Shown: positions 6,239 through 10,224 of the stretch, piece by piece
Position numbering within the stretch: the first letter of the stretch is position 1
Layout: each line of letters opens with the position of its first letter
From: G026625185 sp035256645
GTDB lineage: Bacteria; Desulfobacterota; WTBG01; JAGOGO01
Direction of reading: 5' to 3'
Length of the DNA: 10,224 bases
Assembly: GCA_035256645.1 (NCBI GenBank)
Contig: DATEXU010000169.1
Span: 1 to 10,224, forward strand
Position numbers and translations under genes: made by a program
Notes under the pieces: generated by a model
The model's database searches: none
What the model saw: only the letters and a program-made list of their open reading frames with translations
What the model was told of the DNA's origin: nothing

Positions 6239-8971
6239 ATGACGAAGAAAAAATACGTCTATTTCTTTGGAGCAGGGAAAGCTGAAGGAAAAGGGGAGAT
6301 GAAAAACCTCCTGGGGGGCAAGGGAGCCAATCTGGCGGAAATGACCAACTTGAAGATACCGGTCCCCGCGGGGTTTACCATCACGACCGAGGTCTGCACT
6401 GCCTACTATAAAAACAATAAAAAGTATCCCCCTGAGCTTAAAAAAGAGGTGGAAAACGCGCTCAAAAAGGTGGAAAAAGTGATGGGAAAAAATTTCGGTG
6501 ATCCCCAATATCCCCTGCTGGTCTCAGTCCGTTCGGGAGCGCGAAGCTCCATGCCCGGGATGATGGAAACGGTTCTCAATGTCGGGCTGACCAGCAAGAC
6601 CATTCCCGGTCTCATTGCCAAAACCAATAATGCGCGGTTTGTTTATGATGCCTATCGCCGGCTGATGATGATGTACGCGGATGTGGTCATGGAAAAAGCC
6701 GCCGGAATAGAGCCTGCGGAAGGAAAAGGTATCCGCCTCCAGTTAGAGCATGCGATGGAAAAGATGAAACAAGAACGAAACGTGACCCAGGATACTGAAT
6801 TGATGGTTGATGATCTCAAAAAGCTGTGTGAGATCTTCAAAACAAAAATCAAGGAAGTTATCGGAAAACCTTTCCCGGATGATGCGTACGAGCAGCTCTG
6901 GGGCGGCATTGGAGCCGTTTTTCAGTCCTGGAACGGGAAGCGGGCCATAAGCTACCGCAGGATTGAAAGGATCCCGGATGAGTGGGGAACCGCGGTTACT
7001 GTCCAGTCCATGGTGTTCGGCAATACCGGAGACAATTCCGCTACCGGCGTTGGTTTCACGCGTAATCCCGCTACCGGAGAAAATAAATTTTACGGCGAAT
7101 GGCTCCCCAATGCTCAAGGCGAAGATGTGGTAGCCGGCATCAGAACCCCTCTGCCGATCAATAACGCAGGCAAGACGGAAGCCACTCAACACCTATCCTC
7201 TCTCGAAGAAGCAATGTCCAGGGCTTACAAAGACCTTAATGCCATTCGTTTGAAACTGGAGAAACACTACCGCGACATGCAAGACATCGAGTTTACCATT
7301 CAGGACGGACGGCTCTGGATGCTCCAGACCCGGGTAGGCAAGCGCAATGGCGTCGCCGCAACCCAAATGGCAGTGGATATGTGCAGGGCGGGTTTGATTT
7401 CTAAAAAAGAAGCCATCATGCGGGTAAAACCCCAGCAGATCGATGAACTTCTCCACCCCATGATTGATCCCAAGGCTGAAGCCCAGAAGCACGTTCTCGC
7501 CAAAGGGCTTCCCGCTGGTCCGGGCGCGGGAACCGGCAAGATTGTATTTACTGCTGATGCTGCGGAAGCGTGGGGCAAGCGAGGAGAAAAAGTCATCCTG
7601 GTCCGCAATGAGACCTCTCCTGAAGATGTTCACGGCATGCACGCGGCGGAAGCGATTTTAACGGCCAAAGGCGGCATGACCAGTCACGCTGCCCTGGTTG
7701 CCCGCGGCTGGGGAAAATGCTGTATCGTGGGCTGCGCTGCCTTAAATATAAAACTGGAAACTAAAACCGTATCCGTTGATGGGATTACCTTAAAAGAAGG
7801 CGACTGGGTAACCCTTAACGGAACCAAAGGCACTGTGTATCAGGGATCGCTTCCCCTGCTTCCGGCGGATCCGGAACAAAACAAGGCGTATAAACAGCTT
7901 ATGAAATGGGCGGATGAGGTACGAACACTGGGCATACGCACCAATGCCGACACCCCTCGGGATGCCTCGATTGCCCGCGCGTTCGGAGCCGAAGGGATTG
8001 GCCTCACCCGGACTGAACACATGTTTTTTGATCCCCAGCGCATCAAGGCCATGCGGGAGATGATTGTGGCGGAAAATGAAGAAGGCCGACGTAAAGCGGT
8101 GATGAAACTTCTTCCCTTTCAGAGAGAGGACTTCACCGGGATTCTCGAGGCCATGAAAGGGCTTCCGGTTACCATCCGGCTGCTTGACCCGCCGCTCCAT
8201 GAATTTGTGGGCCTCAATGAAACTCAGACCGCTGAACTGGCCGCGGAACTGGGAATACCCAAAGCCAAATTAGAAGGCCGCATTGCTCAGCTCCATGAGC
8301 TTAACCCCATGCTCGGCCATCGTGGCTGCCGCTTGGGAATAACTTATCCGGAGATTTCCGAAATGCAGGCCCGGGCGATCTTTGAGGCCTCGGCTGAACT
8401 CACCAAAAAGAAAATCAAGGTCTTTCCTGAAGTCATGATCCCTCTGGTTGGATCTGTCAATGAACTGGCGCACCAAAAAGCGATCGTTGCCCGCGTGGCA
8501 CAGGAAGTGCAGAAAGAAATGAAGGTGAAGTTTCCTTACCTGATCGGAACCATGATCGAGATTCCGCGCGCCTGTGTGGTTGCCGACAAAATCGCCGAGC
8601 AAGCAGAGTTCTTTTCTTTTGGAACCAATGACCTCACTCAGACGGCCTTTGGCTTTTCCCGGGATGATATCGGCTCCTTTTTGCCTGACTACTTAAAGAA
8701 AAATATCCTTCCTTATGACCCGTTTCAGATGTTGGATCAGGAAGGTGTCGGAGAACTGGTTGCCATGGGCGTGAAAAAAGGACGGTCAACAAAACCGAAT
8801 CTCAAGATTGGTATTTGCGGTGAGCACGGAGGAGACCCCTCTTCCATCGAGTTCTGCCACCGGGTGGGAATGAACTACGTGAGCTGCTCTCCTTTCCGGG
8901 TACCCATTGCCCGACTGGCCGCTGCCCAGGCAGCAGTCACCAATGATAAAAAGGCGAAGAAGAAAAAATAA
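6239..8971 (+). CDS. ppdK: Pyruvate, phosphate dikinase
   Basis: This cytoplasmic enzyme interconverts pyruvate, ATP and phosphate with phosphoenolpyruvate, AMP and pyrophosphate (EC 2.7.9.1). In anaerobes it often runs either toward PEP for gluconeogenesis or in a PPi-linked glycolysis. The 910 residues fit the usual 870-910. The N-terminal nucleotide-binding domain shows Leu-Leu-Gly-Gly-Lys-Gly-Ala-Asn-Leu-Ala-Glu-Met (24-35) and Val-Arg-Ser-Gly-Ala-Arg-Ser-Ser-Met-Pro-Gly-Met (97-108). The phosphohistidine domain carries Gly-Gly-Met-Thr-Ser-His-Ala-Ala (478-485) with catalytic H483 and, two residues before it, T481, the site of regulatory phosphorylation in homologues. The C-terminal PEP/pyruvate barrel shows Gly-Leu-Thr-Arg-Thr-Glu-His-Met-Phe-Phe (588-597), Gly-Thr-Asn-Asp-Leu-Thr-Gln (795-801) and Cys-Gly-Glu-His-Gly-Gly-Asp-Pro (860-867) with the catalytic C860. 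The protein ends in a lysine-rich tail. It follows glyS on the same strand after 360 bases, probably with its own promoter, and ends at an intrinsic terminator. No PPDK regulatory-protein gene is in view. Confidence 0.98.
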   Translation: MTKKKYVYFFGAGKAEGKGEMKNLLGGKGANLAEMTNLKIPVPAGFTITTEVCTAYYKNNKKYPPELKKEVENALKKVEKVMGKNFGDPQYPLLVSVRSGARSSMPGMMETVLNVGLTSKTIPGLIAKTNNARFVYDAYRRLMMMYADVVMEKAAGIEPAEGKGIRLQLEHAMEKMKQERNVTQDTELMVDDLKKLCEIFKTKIKEVIGKPFPDDAYEQLWGGIGAVFQSWNGKRAISYRRIERIPDEWGTAVTVQSMVFGNTGDNSATGVGFTRNPATGENKFYGEWLPNAQGEDVVAGIRTPLPINNAGKTEATQHLSSLEEAMSRAYKDLNAIRLKLEKHYRDMQDIEFTIQDGRLWMLQTRVGKRNGVAATQMAVDMCRAGLISKKEAIMRVKPQQIDELLHPMIDPKAEAQKHVLAKGLPAGPGAGTGKIVFTADAAEAWGKRGEKVILVRNETSPEDVHGMHAAEAILTAKGGMTSHAALVARGWGKCCIVGCAALNIKLETKTVSVDGITLKEGDWVTLNGTKGTVYQGSLPLLPADPEQNKAYKQLMKWADEVRTLGIRTNADTPRDASIARAFGAEGIGLTRTEHMFFDPQRIKAMREMIVAENEEGRRKAVMKLLPFQREDFTGILEAMKGLPVTIRLLDPPLHEFVGLNETQTAELAAELGIPKAKLEGRIAQLHELNPMLGHRGCRLGITYPEISEMQARAIFEASAELTKKKIKVFPEVMIPLVGSVNELAHQKAIVARVAQEVQKEMKVKFPYLIGTMIEIPRACVVADKIAEQAEFFSFGTNDLTQTAFGFSRDDIGSFLPDYLKKNILPYDPFQMLDQEGVGELVAMGVKKGRSTKPNLKIGICGEHGGDPSSIEFCHRVGMNYVSCSPFRVPIARLAAAQAAVTNDKKAKKKK

Positions 8972-9000
8972 GCCAAGCTTTACAAATATCTTTTGAGTAT

Positions 9001-9042
9001 AAAGGCCCCGATACTTTTTTAAGGATCGGGGCCTTTCTTTTT
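9001..9042 (+). terminator. Intrinsic terminator of ppdK
   Basis: AAAGGCCCCGAT (9001-9012) pairs perfectly over 12 bases with ATCGGGGCCTTT (9025-9036), and the T-rich tract TTTCTTTTT (9034-9042) follows. It begins 29 bases after the ppdK stop codon. Confidence 0.93.
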
Positions 9043-9182
9043 CCCCTGCTCCGCTTTTTTTCTTGACTTTTCTGCCCCTTAGGATTAAAAAGATAAAAAA
9101 TTATCAACCCCCATTACAAGAAAATTGCGGTTCAAAAAAAGCATTTCTAATGTAGCGTCTCAGAAATGTCTTTATGCATTTT

Positions 9183-9217
9183 GTCATTCCGGACTTGATC
9201 CGGAATCCAGTATTTTT
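9183..9217. repeat. Dispersed palindromic repeat, copy 3 (left half only)
   Basis: Only the left arm is present: GTCATTCCGGA, a CTTGA loop, TCCGGAATCCAG, and then TATTTTT, the same 7 bases that form the central loop of copy 1. The right arm is missing and unrelated sequence begins at 9218. The hairpin stem has again changed in a paired way (a G-C pair to A-T). The truncation ends 15 bases before the antitoxin start codon. Confidence 0.8.
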
Positions 9218-9232
9218 AGCAAACATAATTCT

Positions 9233-9457
9233 ATGAAAGTCTATACCTATTCCGAAGCCAGAGATAAATTGGCGAGTATCCTTGAAGAAGCCAAAAGTGA
9301 AGAAATAATCATCCGACGTCGAAAGGGTGATATGTACACCATCGTTCCCAAATCTGCACGCCCTCGCCGTTCCCCCTTTGACGTTCCGGGTCTGAGCAAA
9401 GGTCTTACCAAACAAGAAATAATAGAGGCGATTCGCGAATCAAGAGAACGGGCATAA
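9233..9457 (+). CDS. Phd/YefM-family antitoxin-like protein, no adjacent toxin
   Basis: This 74-residue protein opens with Met-Lys-Val-Tyr-Thr-Tyr-Ser-Glu-Ala-Arg-Asp-Lys-Leu-Ala-Ser-Ile-Leu-Glu-Glu-Ala. That is the N-terminal DNA-binding fold of the Phd/YefM antitoxin family, which represses its own operon and neutralises a partner toxin. A basic strand (Ile-Ile-Ile-Arg-Arg-Arg-Lys-Gly, 27-34) follows, and the C-terminal part ends in a short helix (Lys-Gln-Glu-Ile-Ile-Glu-Ala-Ile-Arg-Glu) that in the family binds toxin. The ATG at 9233 is where family similarity starts. The frame stays open upstream to a TTG at 9125, but that extension is a translation of the palindromic repeat. No clear ribosome site precedes the ATG. 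No toxin gene (RelE, Doc or PIN type) follows within 220 bases, so this is either an orphan or a remnant of a toxin-antitoxin pair. Confidence 0.75.
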   Translation: MKVYTYSEARDKLASILEEAKSEEIIIRRRKGDMYTIVPKSARPRRSPFDVPGLSKGLTKQEIIEAIRESRERA

Positions 9458-9555
9458 CAAGCACGGGCAATCAAAAAAAGCCAATCGCAATACAAAAAAG
9501 GGGTAGCTAATGGAAAGGGTTTCCATGAATGATGAAAACAAAATAAGGCCGAATC

Positions 9556-9594
9556 GCTAAATAAAAAAAGCGAGCCCGGCTTTTTTGTTTTAGC
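9556..9594 (+). terminator. Long A/T-rich hairpin, possible terminator
   Basis: GCTAAATAAAAAAAGC (9556-9571) and GCTTTTTTGTTTTAGC (9579-9594) pair at 14 of 16 positions around a 7-base GAGCCCG loop. The inner part (A-run, GC, loop, GC, T-run) looks like a weak intrinsic terminator that could work on both strands. It would isolate the antitoxin transcript from the ORF6N gene. Confidence 0.5.
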
Positions 9595-9663
9595 AACCGG
9601 GGATAGTTCTCGGTTGGGATAAAAAAGACTTTTGTTGAAAAAAATAAATACCTATAGGCAAAT

Positions 9664-9669
9664 AAAGGA
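9664..9669 (+). promoter_or_regulatory. Ribosome binding site of the ORF6N gene
   Basis: AAAGGA lies 8 bases before the ATG at 9678 and supports that start. Confidence 0.6.
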
Positions 9670-9677
9670 TTTTTCAT

Positions 9678-10103
9678 ATGACATCTGTTGCATCTATTGA
9701 GACCATTGCAGGTAAGATTTACGCAATCCGAGGCGTGAGGATTATGTTAGACCGGGATCTCGCCTTACTCTACGGAGTGGAGACAAGAGCCTTAAAGCAA
9801 GCGGTGAGGCGCAATGCAAAGCGTTTTCCTCGTGACTTTATGTTTGAATTTACGGAAGAAAAGCTCCGTATTTGGAGATCACAATTTGTGATCTCCAAGG
9901 GGGATAGGAAGGGGTTGCGACACAGACCGATGGCGTTTACCGAACAGGGCGTTGCTCCCTGCATGACCCGCATCGCCCGGCAACGGATTCCCGCCACCTC
10001 TCGCACCCCGGCCGGCACCAATCGGGTCGGCGCCGGAGGCTCAGCGGCCTTAGCGATCGTGTCCAAAGAGACACTGTCACCCAATAACTCTTTCAACTGC
10101 TAA
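9678..10103 (+). CDS. ORF6N-domain protein with its 3' end replaced (broken gene)
   Basis: The frame encodes 141 residues, but only about the first 93 (to 9956) look like an ORF6N domain: Ile-Tyr-x-Ile-Arg-Gly-x-Arg-Ile-Met-Leu-Asp-Arg-Asp-Leu-Ala-Leu-Leu-Tyr (15-32), the Leu-Lys-Gln-Ala-Val-Arg-Arg-Asn-Ala-Lys-Arg-Phe-Pro-Arg-Asp-Phe-Met-Phe core (39-56) and Ala-Phe-Thr-Glu-Gln-Gly-Val-Ala (86-93). ORF6N is a DNA-binding domain found in phage antirepressor-like and chromosomal accessory proteins; its precise role is often unknown. In the family the last motif normally continues with Met-Leu-Ser-Ser-Val-Leu and a further helical region. Here it switches to unrelated Arg-, Pro- and Ala-rich residues that look like out-of-frame translation of more GC-rich DNA. 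The gene is therefore probably interrupted at about 9957 by an insertion, a rearrangement or an assembly join. Confidence 0.7.
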   Translation: MTSVASIETIAGKIYAIRGVRIMLDRDLALLYGVETRALKQAVRRNAKRFPRDFMFEFTEEKLRIWRSQFVISKGDRKGLRHRPMAFTEQGVAPCMTRIARQRIPATSRTPAGTNRVGAGGSAALAIVSKETLSPNNSFNC

Positions 10104-10224
10104 CGCTGATCGGGAGAAAGATTCGCGATCTGTCCCCCTAAGGCCTGCAACAGGGGCTGCACATTCTGCGTTTGCTGGTTAAGGCGGTCAACCTGCTGTT
10201 CATCCACGATCATTGCTGTGATCA
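9957..10224. other. Foreign-looking GC-rich segment to the right edge
   Basis: Base composition becomes visibly more GC-rich exactly where ORF6N similarity stops. It is open on the minus strand apart from a single TAG. No terminal inverted repeat or target duplication can be tested because the other end lies outside the window. No transposase motif was recognised. Confidence 0.45.
10100..10224 (-). CDS. Hypothetical Gln-rich protein fragment, open at right edge
   Basis: The minus-strand frame runs from the window edge to TAG at 10102-10100. From the ATG at 10213 it reads 37 residues, beginning Met-Ile-Val-Asp-Glu-Gln-Gln-Val-Asp-Arg-Leu-Asn-Gln-Gln, hydrophilic and helix-like. The frame continues open upstream into the edge, so the true start is unknown. 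After the TAG the same frame goes on as Gln-Leu-Lys-Glu-Leu-Leu-Gly-Asp-Ser-Val-Ser-Leu-Asp-Thr-Ile-Ala-Lys-Ala, which also reads like protein. This suggests a premature stop in a longer gene. No family was recognised. Confidence 0.35.
   Translation of the reverse strand, partial: ITAMIVDEQQVDRLNQQTQNVQPLLQALGGQIANLSPDQR

Larger units (their letters stand above)
9458..9677. other. Gene-free, hairpin-rich interval
   Basis: No gene of confident size lies in these 220 bases. Three consecutive hairpins occupy 9510-9615. A 16-codon frame (9510-9560, preceded by AGGGG 6 bases upstream) ends inside the second hairpin, but nothing else supports it as a gene. The palindrome CCTATAGG lies at 9651-9658, ahead of the ORF6N gene. 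Confidence 0.5.

Noticed and set aside
6743..8602. Several minus-strand frames of 100-150 codons
   Set aside because: They are antisense to ppdK, which is continuous and has all its family motifs; they show no recognisable domains.
9125..9232. N-terminal extension of the antitoxin from a TTG at 9125
   Set aside because: The 36 added residues come largely from the repeat, and family similarity begins at the ATG at 9233.
9458..9677. Toxin gene partner for the antitoxin
   Set aside because: No frame longer than about 16 codons with a credible start was found in this interval on the + strand.

Overview
This is a roughly 10 kb piece of an ordinary bacterial chromosome of moderate GC content, with dispersed palindromic repeats and an accessory-like right end. 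Two genes identify it as bacterial: the beta subunit of the alpha2beta2 type of glycyl-tRNA synthetase (glyS), and a bacterial-type pyruvate phosphate dikinase (ppdK). From general knowledge, glyS next to ppdK is a gene order seen in deltaproteobacteria-like and other anaerobic Gram-negative lineages. Together with the many radical SAM genes and intergenic repeats, this suggests an anaerobic, probably uncultured Gram-negative-type bacterium. No marker in the window settles the phylum.

Layout, left to right. Bases 1-192 hold the C-terminal end of a radical SAM/SPASM-type protein on the + strand. It converges on a minus-strand pair: a radical SAM protein with an N-terminal B12-binding-like domain (3389 to 1710), followed in transcription order by a metallo-beta-lactamase-fold hydrolase with a C-terminal winged-helix-like tail (1448 to 444). 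A 419-base intergenic region (3390-3808) carries one complete dispersed palindromic repeat and two promoter-like sites that face glyS. Then come glyS (3809-5878), a second repeat copy, a potentially structured leader, and ppdK (6239-8971), which ends at a textbook intrinsic terminator (9001-9042).

The right end, from about 9180, is accessory in character. A truncated third copy of the repeat lies 15 bases upstream of a Phd/YefM-type antitoxin gene that has no visible toxin. A gene-free stretch with three consecutive hairpins follows. The last gene is an ORF6N-domain gene whose homology stops abruptly near 9957, where more GC-rich unrelated sequence begins. That sequence carries a minus-strand reading frame interrupted by a single TAG.

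How the genes relate: GlyS charges tRNA-Gly together with GlyQ, but glyQ is not in its usual place beside glyS. PpdK interconverts pyruvate and PEP in central carbon metabolism. The radical SAM and MBL genes may be co-transcribed, but nothing here shows their substrates. I found no convincing new multi-gene system. The best leads are the covarying hairpins of the dispersed repeat, the displaced glyQ, the structured ppdK leader, the hairpin cluster at 9510-9615, and the broken ORF6N gene at the right edge.
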